A stretch of DNA of 33,133 bases from an uncultured Lachnospiraceae bacterium (GTDB lineage Bacteria > Bacillota > Clostridia > Lachnospirales > Lachnospiraceae): positions 1-33,133 of the forward strand of contig CAJURT010000038.1 in the NCBI GenBank assembly GCA_910588875.1. The letters are read 5' to 3'. A model generated the notes under the pieces. That model saw only the letters and a program-made list of their open reading frames with translations, did no database searches and was not told the origin of the DNA. Position 1 is the stretch's first letter; every line of letters begins with the position of its first letter. Shown here piece by piece: positions 15,738 through 23,879 of this stretch. A program made the translations under genes and the position numbers.

Positions 15738-17564
15738 ATGTTATATCCAAAGGCAAATGAAATACGTATGGTATCAGATTTATCCGGGATCTGGGAGTTC
15801 CGGCTGGGGGATGAAAGGGAACCGGGAGAGCAATGCGGGAAACTTTCCGGCATGGGGCCGATTGCAGTCCCGGCTTCTTATAATGATCAAAAAGAGGAAC
15901 GGGCATACCGGGAGCACTATGGCTGGGCCTATTACAGAAGAAGGCTGACAGTGCCTCTTTGCTGGCAGGGGCAGAGGGTGGTGCTGCGGTTTGATGCGGT
16001 GACCCATCAGGCCAGGATTTATATAAACGGGAAACTTATAGCCCAGCATAAAGGCGGTTTTTTGCCTTTTGAACTGGATATCACAGATTTAGTGCCCGCG
16101 GGAAGACAGGGGGAACTTGTAGTGGCAGTGGACAACCGGGTTGGCCATAGTACGCTCCCTGTGGGCAATGAGGGGAGTACCGCATTTTTTGGTTCGGACA
16201 ATCCTGGCGTGCCCGGGGTGGAGGCAGCGAAACGGTGGAGAAAGCCCAGGAACCTGCCGAATTTTGACTTTTTTAATTATGCAGGCATTAACCGCCCGGT
16301 TCGGCTTTACACGACACCCCAAATATATATCGAAGATATTACCCTTGTGACAGATATCTGCGGTACGGATGGGATTGTGAAATATAAGGTCTGCACCGGG
16401 AAGGCAGGGGGGAAGGACGGCCAGGGATCCAACATGCCGCCGGTCCGTGTGTCGGTGCTGGATGGGGACGGGAATCTGGTGGCCTCCGGGGATGGGGCAG
16501 AAGGGACCTTAACCGTTCCGGAGGCAAGGCTATGGTGGCCGTGGCCCGGAGAGCCATACCTTTACCAGGCGGTTGTTACCTGCGGGGAGGACCGTTATGA
16601 GCAGGCTTTTGGCATCCGCACGGTAAAAACAGAAGGAACACAGTTTTTGATCAATGGGAAGCCTTTTTATTTTAAAGGTTTCGGGAAGCATGAGGATTCT
16701 GCATTCCACGGGCGGGGGCTGGATCTTTGCCTGGATGTCAAGGATGTGAACCTGATCCACTGGCTCCATGCCAATTCCTTCCGCACCAGCCATTATCCTT
16801 ATGCCGAGGAGATGTATGACCTGTGCGACCGGGAAGGGATTGTGGTGATAGATGAAACGCCTGCAGTGGGGATTGCATCGGTGGACGGCCTGGATCCCTA
16901 CAAAACCTTTTCGATCCGTGCCCATCACGAACAGGTATTGAGGGATCTGGTCAGCCGGGACAAAAATCATCCTTGTGTGGTTATGTGGTCCATGGGAAAT
17001 GAACCAGATACCGAACACTTCCCGGAGTCTGCCTATGAATATTGGCGTTCCCTGTACGAACTGACCCATCAGCTGGATCCGGCGGGGCGCCCGGTGACTT
17101 TTGTGTGCTGCCAGAACAATTATGAGAAAGACCTGGTGACCCGCACGATGGATGTGGTATGTCTGAACCGTTACTATGGCTGGTATAACCTGTCCGGTGA
17201 CCTGGATGCCGCCTGTTATGGGCTGAACCAGGAACTGGATTTCTGGGAAAAACAGAATAAGCCGGTTATGATTACAGAATATGGCGCGGATGCTATTGCC
17301 GGGATCCATGAGTGTGTGGCAGAAATGTTCAGCGAGGAATTTCAGGTGGAATTTTACGAACGGCAAAACGCAGAGTTTGACAAACGGAAATTTTTCATTG
17401 GGGAACATGTGTGGAATTTTGCGGATTTTGCCACAATCCAGGGGTGCATGCGGGCGGACGGCAATAAAAAAGGTTTGCTGACCAGAGACCGGAGGCCGAA
17501 GATGGCGGCCCATTATTTCCGGAAACGATGGAAAGAGATTCCGGATTTTGGGTATAAGGGATGA
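15738..17564 (+). CDS. uidA: GH2 beta-glucuronidase, cytoplasmic (608 aa)
   Basis: Hydrolase releasing D-glucuronic acid from beta-glucuronides. It has an N-terminal jelly-roll sugar-binding domain (about 10-180), an Ig-like domain (about 180-275) and a TIM barrel (about 285-600). Acid/base Glu422 lies in WSMGNEPD, nucleophile Glu514 in ITEYGAD, and NRYYGWY is present. The NKKG at 576-579 corresponds to the NxKG that binds the glucuronate carboxylate and separates glucuronidases from galactosidases. No signal peptide is seen, so it acts in the cytoplasm. AAGGAG at 15725-15730 fixes the ATG at 15738 although the frame opens earlier, at 15702. The stretch between DET (372-374) and Glu422 is about a dozen residues shorter than in E. 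coli, so active-site loop 1 is short or absent. A HAD phosphatase gene follows. Natural substrates could be glycosaminoglycan-derived or host glucuronides. Confidence 0.9.
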   Translation: MLYPKANEIRMVSDLSGIWEFRLGDEREPGEQCGKLSGMGPIAVPASYNDQKEERAYREHYGWAYYRRRLTVPLCWQGQRVVLRFDAVTHQARIYINGKLIAQHKGGFLPFELDITDLVPAGRQGELVVAVDNRVGHSTLPVGNEGSTAFFGSDNPGVPGVEAAKRWRKPRNLPNFDFFNYAGINRPVRLYTTPQIYIEDITLVTDICGTDGIVKYKVCTGKAGGKDGQGSNMPPVRVSVLDGDGNLVASGDGAEGTLTVPEARLWWPWPGEPYLYQAVVTCGEDRYEQAFGIRTVKTEGTQFLINGKPFYFKGFGKHEDSAFHGRGLDLCLDVKDVNLIHWLHANSFRTSHYPYAEEMYDLCDREGIVVIDETPAVGIASVDGLDPYKTFSIRAHHEQVLRDLVSRDKNHPCVVMWSMGNEPDTEHFPESAYEYWRSLYELTHQLDPAGRPVTFVCCQNNYEKDLVTRTMDVVCLNRYYGWYNLSGDLDAACYGLNQELDFWEKQNKPVMITEYGADAIAGIHECVAEMFSEEFQVEFYERQNAEFDKRKFFIGEHVWNFADFATIQGCMRADGNKKGLLTRDRRPKMAAHYFRKRWKEIPDFGYKG

Positions 17565-17663
17565 AAAGGTTTCTTTTTTGTGTGTTTTATGGTAAACTGC
17601 CGTAGAGATCACATGATGGCCCATGTCCGGGCTGTTGTGGGAAGACACAAGGGAGAAAAGAAT

Positions 17664-18446
17664 ATGGGAAGAAAAGCGTTGTTTTTTGATGTGGACGGTA
17701 CTTTGTTAAGTGAAGTTACCCATACTGTTCCGGAAAGTGCCTTAGAAGCGCTGGCAGCCACCCGGCGTGCCGGCAACCTGGTATTTATTAACTCAGGGCG
17801 GACATATTCGTTCCTGGGGGAGATTGAAAGCATGGTGGAATGCGACGGGCTGCTATGTGGCTGCGGCACCTGTGTGGTGGAAAATGGCAAGGTGATCTTT
17901 CAGCACAGGATCAGGCAGGATCGTGGGAGGGAGATCCGCAAGGCTATGCTCAGATATGGCTTTGACGGGATTTTGGAAAGCACGGAGGGCCTGTATGTGA
18001 GGAAGGAGCGGTCCTGGATACCCCCTCTGAATGAGATGAGGGACAGGGAGAGTTTCCTGATAGAAGACCGTTGGGAGGATGAGGTCCTGGAGTATGACAA
18101 GTTTTGTGTCTTTGCGGATGGGAACAGCGACAGGGAAGGGTTTTTTGAATTCCTCTCTCCGGATATCCAGGTGATTGACCGGGGGAATGATTTTTATGAG
18201 TGTGTCCCCGCAGGCTATAGCAAGGCTACTGCCATTGCCTGGGTATTGGAGCATTATGGCATTGAGAAAAAAGACGCTTATGTATTTGGCGACAGCAGCA
18301 ATGATCTGTCTATGTTTGAATATGCAACAAACGCGGTACTGATGGAAGTTCACGATAAAGTGCTTGAACCTTATGCCACCTTTGTGACAAAAAGAGTGGA
18401 AGACGGGGGGATAGCATGGGCGATGAAGGAACTGGGGCTGGTCTGA
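17664..18446 (+). CDS. HAD-superfamily Cof-type phosphatase (260 aa)
   Basis: Cytoplasmic phosphatase of HAD subfamily IIB. Motif I is FFDVDGTLL with Asp9 (nucleophile) and Asp11 (acid/base). The SGR of FINSGRTYSF and a cap domain follow, and motif IV is YVFGDSSNDLSMFEYA near residue 205. These enzymes dephosphorylate sugar phosphates, nucleotides or flavins, and the substrate cannot be read from sequence. The frame opens earlier (from 17580), but GGGAG at 17651-17655, eight bases before ATG 17664, and the position of motif I set the start. It lies 99 bases after the beta-glucuronidase gene on the same strand and converges on the AraC-type regulator; no clear separate promoter was found. Confidence 0.85.
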   Translation: MGRKALFFDVDGTLLSEVTHTVPESALEALAATRRAGNLVFINSGRTYSFLGEIESMVECDGLLCGCGTCVVENGKVIFQHRIRQDRGREIRKAMLRYGFDGILESTEGLYVRKERSWIPPLNEMRDRESFLIEDRWEDEVLEYDKFCVFADGNSDREGFFEFLSPDIQVIDRGNDFYECVPAGYSKATAIAWVLEHYGIEKKDAYVFGDSSNDLSMFEYATNAVLMEVHDKVLEPYATFVTKRVEDGGIAWAMKELGLV

Positions 18447-18492
18447 GAGAACAGTCCCGGTTCTTTCATCGCCTGGGGAATTTGTGCGGAAC

Positions 18493-20106
18493 TTAGGGCT
18501 TGGCCTGGGAGGTGCGGGACTGGATAAAGTCCCTGGGGGACATCCCTTCCACTTTTTTAAATACTTTGCTGAAATAAAATGCGCTTTCAAAACCGAGACA
18601 GTCTGCCACCTCATAAACTTTCATCCCCTGTTCCAGGAGCAGGGATTTGGCCAGGGTGATTTTCTTCTGGGTGATATATTCCGAAAAACCGATGCCGCAG
18701 TTCTTTTTAAAAAGGGCGCTTAAGTAATTTGGGCTTAAGCCGAATACTGCCGCCACATCATTCAAGGTCAGGCGGTCTTCCAGGTGGCTGCCGATGTATT
18801 TCTGGACACTGGAAACCACATGATCCTTGTAGGTTTTATGCTTGTTTTTTAATACATGGCACAGGCCATCCCGCAGAGTACATAGCCACTGGGCGATTTG
18901 TACCACGTTTTTCTGTTTGTAAAGGGAGCGATAGCCTTCCGGGTAGGCAGCGAACACTTCCTGGAGGGTTTCCTCGCCGTCAGGCAGCAGGGAGAGGGAC
19001 AGGTATAAAATATTGCAGGCCCCATCCATGGCCTGGAGAAAATGCTGGGGATAAGTTAAAAACAGTTCTGAAATTTCGGCCAGGGTGTTATATAGGACAT
19101 CCGTATCGAACTCTTCAAAAGCCCGGGTCAGGGCATTTTTAAATACTGTAATATTAAAGGCGTCACGGCATGCTCCCTTGTCTGAGCGGGAGAAGAATAC
19201 AATTGGGGCCTGGCGGTTTGCAAGGTTAAAGGCCTGGCGCCCTTCCTGATAGGAGCCGCTGATTTTTAAAGGGTCATCAACCAGTTTCCCGGTTCCAACG
19301 GAGAGCCACACATTAAAATAGTTATATACCATGGAACGGGTGTTTTCCCAGGCTTCCCGGATGCGGCCCAATTCCATCTGGGCGGCGGTAGGGAAGTGGT
19401 ATATGACAGCAAAATGAATCTTGTCCAGTGAGATCACATGGCAGGGCACATGTTTTCCCAGGATTTCCTGGATCATCTGCAGGCTGCTGGAGTAGAGATT
19501 CATTTCTTTGGCAAGATCCATCTGGCGGACAATGCCGCTGTGGATCTCCCCATGGGATGCCAGGTAGCAGGTGTCAGAAAAATCGAGCCGCAGGTCTTTG
19601 GCCTGGATTTCAAACTGTTCCCGGCTGTCAAACAGGTTGTGGAGAAGACGCATAAAAAATTTGTCCTGGTAGCTTTGGAGCATGGGACGGCCGGTGGTCT
19701 GCTTATAGGCTTTGCTGGCTTTTAATTCTTCCAGGCGTTCCAGAGCCCGGCGGATGGAGGCGCTTAAGGTCTCTTCATCCAGTTCCAGCTTGATTAAATA
19801 ATCGGCCACCTGATAGGAGAGGGCTTCCTTGATCAGAGGGAATTCCTCATAACTGGTGAGAATTAGGAAGAGGGGGAGAGATCCCATTTCCTCCCGACAG
19901 GTGCGGGCAAGTTCCAGGCCGTCCATGATAGGCATTTTGATGTCCGTGATTACCAGTTCCGGGGAATATTCCCGGATCATAGCCAGGGCAGTCTGGCCAT
20001 TCATGGCAGTGCCGCATATTTCAATGCCAAAGTCCGCCCATGGCACCATGGATTTGATGCCAATCAGAACCAGAGGTTCATCGTCTGCAATTAAAAGTTT
20101 TATCAT
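18493..20106 (-). CDS. YesN-type response regulator with AraC DNA-binding domain (537 aa)
   Basis: Cytoplasmic response regulator of the pair encoded with the YesM-type kinase upstream. The receiver domain (1-120) has Asp8-Asp9 and phosphoacceptor Asp55 in VITDIKMPIMDG. A long middle region (about 130-420) is variable, and an AraC-type double helix-turn-helix closes the protein (DVAAVFGLSPNYLSALFKK and VYEVADCLGFESAFYFSKVFKKVEGMSP). Two consecutive ATG codons start the frame; the second (20106) is 6 bases from GGGG and is preferred over 20109. It follows the kinase gene by about 70 bases on the same strand. By analogy with YesMN pairs it should activate the divergent ABC transporter operon when the glycan is present. 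Confidence 0.9.
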   Translation of the reverse strand: MIKLLIADDEPLVLIGIKSMVPWADFGIEICGTAMNGQTALAMIREYSPELVITDIKMPIMDGLELARTCREEMGSLPLFLILTSYEEFPLIKEALSYQVADYLIKLELDEETLSASIRRALERLEELKASKAYKQTTGRPMLQSYQDKFFMRLLHNLFDSREQFEIQAKDLRLDFSDTCYLASHGEIHSGIVRQMDLAKEMNLYSSSLQMIQEILGKHVPCHVISLDKIHFAVIYHFPTAAQMELGRIREAWENTRSMVYNYFNVWLSVGTGKLVDDPLKISGSYQEGRQAFNLANRQAPIVFFSRSDKGACRDAFNITVFKNALTRAFEEFDTDVLYNTLAEISELFLTYPQHFLQAMDGACNILYLSLSLLPDGEETLQEVFAAYPEGYRSLYKQKNVVQIAQWLCTLRDGLCHVLKNKHKTYKDHVVSSVQKYIGSHLEDRLTLNDVAAVFGLSPNYLSALFKKNCGIGFSEYITQKKITLAKSLLLEQGMKVYEVADCLGFESAFYFSKVFKKVEGMSPRDFIQSRTSQAKP

Positions 20107-20175
20107 CATTTTCCCCTTTTAATTCTCAAATTTTTCCCGGTTTATATGTATCTGGCGCTTGGTCTCCGGCAGGTG

Positions 20176-22038
20176 TTAAGAACCGGTGCAGGTTTTTGGA
20201 GGAAGAAGTTTCTGGAGAGGCAGGGTAATAGCCATAGTAGTATACTCACCCGGACAACTCTGGATAGTAATGCCGTATTCTTCCCCAAAGTCGTATTTGA
20301 TCCGCTGGTTCACATTGCTGATCCCTACATGACGGAAGAAATCAGCGGAGGTTTGGGTATTTCCATTTAATACCTTGTCTATGGTTTCCTGGCTCATGCC
20401 AATGCCGTTGTCTGTCACAAGGATCTGCAGAATCGGCAGTGCGTTATCCCGGTTTACCGCTTCGGCCCGGATGGTGACTTTTCCGGCGCAGCCTTTAGGC
20501 TCAATCCCATGGAACAGGGCATTTTCGATAATAGGCTGCAGGGTGAAGCGGTGGATAAGGCACTGATAAAGCCCGGGATCCCCAATCAGGTATTCTATGG
20601 AAATATTACCGCCGTAGCGGTATTTTTGGATCAGGAAATAATCTTTTACCAGAGCCAGTTCCTCTTCTAATGTGATTTGGGCAGTGGTGCCTTTGGACAC
20701 ATTCTTCATAAGACGTGCGAGGGCAGTGGTCATCTCGGCGATTCCGGTGGCATTTTGGATAGTCGCCATCCATTTTATGGAGTTTAATGTATTGTAAAGG
20801 AAGTGGGGATTGATCTGGCTTTGCAGTATCTGGTATTCCAGGTCCTTTTTCTGCTTTTCATCCTCAACTTTTTTATCCATCAGCATGACCACATTTTCAG
20901 ACATCTGGTTGATGCCCCGGCCGATCAGACCCAGTTCATCCTGCCATTCGATAGAAGGATCCCTGGCGAAATCCCCCAGGGAGATGGCAGTGATCTTTTC
21001 CAGGATTTTCTGCACCGGGCGGTTGATGATACGGTTTAATAATATGTAAAGAATAAGGCCCATCAGGCAGACCGTGAGGGCAATACCGGCAATCAAGGCA
21101 AAGTAAGCCTGGCTCTGGGCCTGGTACGCTTTCTCTGAGAGGATCAGGGAAACAGACCAGCTGTCCGGCTCCAAAGGGCAGGTGACCATGATCCGGCGTT
21201 TTCCGTTATCTGTTTTTATCCTGTGTACAAGGCTGTCCTGGCTCACTGCCTGGCGGCTGAGGTCTGACAGGATCTGGAAGGAAAAGGAGGCTTCCTGAAG
21301 GTGGTTTCCTTGCTGGTGGTAGGTATGGTTTCCGATGTGGATATAAAGCCGGGAGTCCGGTTCCAGAGGAAATGCCTCCAGAAAATCCAGGAAAATACGT
21401 TCGGACACTGACAGATAACTCCATCCGACTACCTGGGAACTGTATGGGCTGCGAATCGGACGAACCACAGGAAGGATCTGGCCGCCGCCTAAAGCGAGGG
21501 GGTCTTCCATAAGGCCGGTTTCCATGCCTGAGGCCGAGGCAAGCAAGACCTGAAAAAAATTTTCCTTACATAATTTTTCAATGGAGCGGGATGTGGCAGC
21601 CGAGGAAGTGTCGGAAATCTGCAGGTAATTATGCTGGTTGGCAGGGATTATAATAACCCGGGTCAGGTATTCGTGAGAATAGGTGTTACGGTATTCTTCT
21701 TTCAGCCGGTCATAAGCGTTTAAAGCGGTGATCCGTAAGCCGGAATTCCCGGAGGAAATGGAAGGCATTTGTTCCAGGCTGCGGAATGCTTCCAGATATC
21801 GGCCGATATCCATGTTGGAGCAACACCATTGATTAAAATTCAGGATGTTTTCCATGGCTGAGGATACGTTTTCGGAAAATATCTGCAGGCTATATTCAGC
21901 AGACTGGAGTTGGTTCCTTCTTAAAAAGGACTGAAACAGGGAGAAACATACCGATACGGTAATGGTGGTAATGATGGCCGTAACGGCTGCTGTGCTGAGC
22001 AGAATTTTGCTCCGGATAGTTTTTGGCAGCTTCCCCAT
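20176..22038 (-). CDS. YesM-type sensor histidine kinase (620 aa)
   Basis: Membrane sensor kinase of the His_kinase/YesM family. It has an N-terminal membrane segment (about 12-34), an extracellular Cache-like sensing region (about 40-295), a second membrane segment (AYFALIAGIALTVCLMG), a HAMP domain beginning NRIINRPVQKI, the phosphoacceptor region with His412 in INPHFLYNTLNSIKW, and an ATPase domain (LQPIIENALFHGI, VTDNGIGM). The open frame extends to 22491 into the divergent gene, but AAGGGG six bases before ATG 22038 and the placement of the membrane helix show the true start. A promoter with perfect TTGACA lies just upstream. It is divergent from the binding-protein gene and is co-transcribed with the AraC-type regulator. 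It probably senses an extracellular uronic-acid oligosaccharide, directly or through the binding protein. Confidence 0.9.
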   Translation of the reverse strand: MGKLPKTIRSKILLSTAAVTAIITTITVSVCFSLFQSFLRRNQLQSAEYSLQIFSENVSSAMENILNFNQWCCSNMDIGRYLEAFRSLEQMPSISSGNSGLRITALNAYDRLKEEYRNTYSHEYLTRVIIIPANQHNYLQISDTSSAATSRSIEKLCKENFFQVLLASASGMETGLMEDPLALGGGQILPVVRPIRSPYSSQVVGWSYLSVSERIFLDFLEAFPLEPDSRLYIHIGNHTYHQQGNHLQEASFSFQILSDLSRQAVSQDSLVHRIKTDNGKRRIMVTCPLEPDSWSVSLILSEKAYQAQSQAYFALIAGIALTVCLMGLILYILLNRIINRPVQKILEKITAISLGDFARDPSIEWQDELGLIGRGINQMSENVVMLMDKKVEDEKQKKDLEYQILQSQINPHFLYNTLNSIKWMATIQNATGIAEMTTALARLMKNVSKGTTAQITLEEELALVKDYFLIQKYRYGGNISIEYLIGDPGLYQCLIHRFTLQPIIENALFHGIEPKGCAGKVTIRAEAVNRDNALPILQILVTDNGIGMSQETIDKVLNGNTQTSADFFRHVGISNVNQRIKYDFGEEYGITIQSCPGEYTTMAITLPLQKLLPPKTCTGS

Positions 22039-22072
22039 AAAAATCCCCTTCCCTGGTTGTGGAATATTATTA

Positions 22073-22101
22073 ATCATATGCCCTTGATTTGGATTTGTCA
22101 A
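22073..22101 (-). promoter_or_regulatory. Promoter of the yesM-like/araC-like operon
   Basis: Read leftward, TTGACA (22101-22096) and TATGAT (22078-22073) are 17 bases apart, 6 of 6 and 5 of 6 to consensus. Transcription would start near 22066, about 28 bases before the kinase ATG. Confidence 0.7.
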
Positions 22102-22121
22102 ATGAATACAATTGTTAAAAA

Positions 22122-22139
22122 TTACCGGTTGGCGGTGAA
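22122..22139. promoter_or_regulatory. Inverted repeat, possible response-regulator site
   Basis: TTACCG and CGGTGAA flank GTTGG; the core ACCG-N5-CGGT is perfect. It lies between the divergent yesM-type promoter (22073-22101) and the binding-protein promoter (22219-22247), about 80 bases before the latter. No binding evidence is visible beyond position and symmetry. Confidence 0.25.
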
Positions 22140-22218
22140 AAATACATCTTTTCTCCTTTTTGTTGTGATAATGGCAGAAAGAGTGGAAGATATTAAAGCT
22201 TTTTTGGTAAAAAGAACA

Positions 22219-22247
22219 TTCAGAACAAGGAAAAAGAGTTTTATAAT
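22219..22247 (+). promoter_or_regulatory. Putative promoter of the ABC / lyase operon
   Basis: TTCAGA (22219-22224) and a perfect TATAAT (22242-22247) are 17 bases apart. The -35 is weak (4 of 6), as expected of an activated promoter. The leader would be about 50 bases, ending in AAGGAGG. Confidence 0.55.
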
Positions 22248-22303
22248 AATGGCATATTAAAAAATTGCACAGGATAAAGTGCATTGAAGGAGGAAAAGGG
22301 ATA

Positions 22304-23659
22304 ATGAAAAAACGTTTGGCAAGCCTGATTATGACAATGGCCATGGCAGGGAGCCTGGTTGCCTGCGGGGGTGGCAGCAAAGGCAACGAGGCACCTACCA
22401 CGGCAGCGGCCGGCGGAGGCGGCGGGGAGACTGCCACGGCAGCAGAACAGGTAGTTGCTGCCGAGGGGCAGACGGTAATGAAATGGTCCATCTGGGATAA
22501 AGACCTGACCCTTTACTATCAGCCATTAATTGAAGAATTTGAGAAACAGAACCCGGATTTGAAGATCGAAATGGTGGATCTGGGAAGTTCCGACTATCAG
22601 ACCGTTCTGGGAACCCAGCTGACAGGTTCCGGATCCGATTTCGATATTGTTACGATTAAGGATGTCCCTGGTTATACCACCTTGGTGAACAAGGGGGTGC
22701 TGGAACCGCTGGATGAGTTCATTTCTTCTGATGGGGTGGATTTGGAAGGCTATAAGGGCCTGACCGATCAGATTCAGGTGGACGGCAAATTATATGAACT
22801 CCCTTTCCGAAGCGATTTTTGGGTACTTTATTACAATAAAGATGTTTTTGATGAGGCAAAGGTGGCTTATCCCACGAATGATATGACTTTTGAACAGTAT
22901 GATGCCCTGGCAAGGCAACTGACCGTGGATATCCCAGGGCAAGAGGTATATGGTGCCCATTACCACACTTGGAGAAGCGCAGTGCAGCTGTTCGGCATTT
23001 TGGATGGAAAGAACACGATTCTGGATGGCAGTTATGATTTCTTAAAGCCTTACTATGAGATGGCATTGGCAGAGCAGGAGGATGGGGTGTGCCAGGATTA
23101 TGCCACTTTAAAGACTTCCAACCTGCATTATTCAGGGGCCTTTTCCCAGGGCAATGTGGCTATGATGAATATGGGGACCTGGTTCCTCTCTACTCTGGCT
23201 GACAAAATTAAGACGGGGGAATATACGGACTGCACCAACTGGGGGATTGTAAAGTATCCTCATGCCGATGGGGTGGAGCCTGGTTCTACCCTGGCTACCA
23301 TCACGGCGCTTTCCATTCCGGCCAATGCGCCTCACAAAGAGGATGCCTGGAAATTTGTAAAATTTGTATGCGGTGAGGAGGGCGCGGAGATTTTGGCTTC
23401 TACAGGCAATATCCCGGCTCTGATGAATGATGATATTGCAGGGATGATTTCTTCCATGGAAGGGTTCCCTGAGGATGAGGGCAGCAAAGAAGCATTGCAG
23501 ACAGCCAATTTGTATCTGGAAATGCCGGTGAGCAACAAGAGTTCTGAGATAGAAATCGTGTTAAATGAGGCTCATGATAATATTATGACCGGCAATTCCA
23601 CCATTGATGAGGGGATTGCAGACATGAATGAGAAGGTGGGAGCAATTCTTGCCCAGTAG
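22304..23659 (+). CDS. CUT1-type oligosaccharide-binding lipoprotein (451 aa)
   Basis: Extracellular substrate-binding protein of a sugar ABC importer, lipid-anchored. The signal peptide MKKRLASLIMTMAMAGSLVAC ends in the lipobox LVAC with Cys21, followed by a low-complexity Gly/Ala/Thr linker (about 22-55) and a family-1 binding-protein fold (for example KWSIWDKDLTLYYQPLIEEF, FDIVTIKDVPGYT, LPFRSDFWVLYYNKDVFDE). AAGGAGG at 22287-22293 and the signal sequence place the start at ATG 22304. It is first in an operon with two permeases, a GH88 hydrolase and a lyase, so the ligand is probably an unsaturated or intact uronic-acid-containing oligosaccharide. A hairpin at 23756-23778 separates it from the permeases. 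Confidence 0.93.
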   Translation: MKKRLASLIMTMAMAGSLVACGGGSKGNEAPTTAAAGGGGGETATAAEQVVAAEGQTVMKWSIWDKDLTLYYQPLIEEFEKQNPDLKIEMVDLGSSDYQTVLGTQLTGSGSDFDIVTIKDVPGYTTLVNKGVLEPLDEFISSDGVDLEGYKGLTDQIQVDGKLYELPFRSDFWVLYYNKDVFDEAKVAYPTNDMTFEQYDALARQLTVDIPGQEVYGAHYHTWRSAVQLFGILDGKNTILDGSYDFLKPYYEMALAEQEDGVCQDYATLKTSNLHYSGAFSQGNVAMMNMGTWFLSTLADKIKTGEYTDCTNWGIVKYPHADGVEPGSTLATITALSIPANAPHKEDAWKFVKFVCGEEGAEILASTGNIPALMNDDIAGMISSMEGFPEDEGSKEALQTANLYLEMPVSNKSSEIEIVLNEAHDNIMTGNSTIDEGIADMNEKVGAILAQ

Positions 23660-23755
23660 GATTTTTGGCCATGGCATGTCTTCTGATATTAAGGCCTTCC
23701 AAGGAGGGGCATCTGGCAGTATGCCATGAAGGATACAACAGGATACGAAGGGACG

Positions 23756-23778
23756 GGCAGGCGGCAAAAACGCCTGCC
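23756..23778 (+). terminator. Intercistronic hairpin after the binding-protein gene
   Basis: GGCAGGCG (23756-23763) and CGCCTGCC (23771-23778) form a perfect 8-bp stem with a 7-base loop, followed only by TTAATT. With no long T-run it is more likely a partial terminator or an mRNA-stabilising hairpin that raises binding protein over permease, as in other CUT1 operons. Confidence 0.55.
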
Positions 23779-23879
23779 TTAATTAAAGGAAAAGGCTGTT
23801 ACAAAAAATCTGACGGAAAAATCCGGGGAACCATCACGAAACAGGTGAGAGAATTCCGGACGGAAGAAAGGCAGGTATT

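Noticed and set aside
16530..17648. Long leftward open frame opposite the beta-glucuronidase gene
   Set aside because: Antisense to conserved catalytic regions of the GH2 enzyme, no known motifs, and no ribosome site; a shadow frame.
18447..18492. AGAAC...GTTCT pairing between the convergent HAD and AraC-type genes
   Set aside because: Only a 5-bp stem with a short T tail; not distinguishable from chance.
22039..22303. Leftward frame extension of the YesM-type gene through the divergent control region
   Set aside because: It would run into the binding-protein gene and remove the normal N-terminal membrane segment; the AAGGGG-preceded ATG at 22038 is clearly better.
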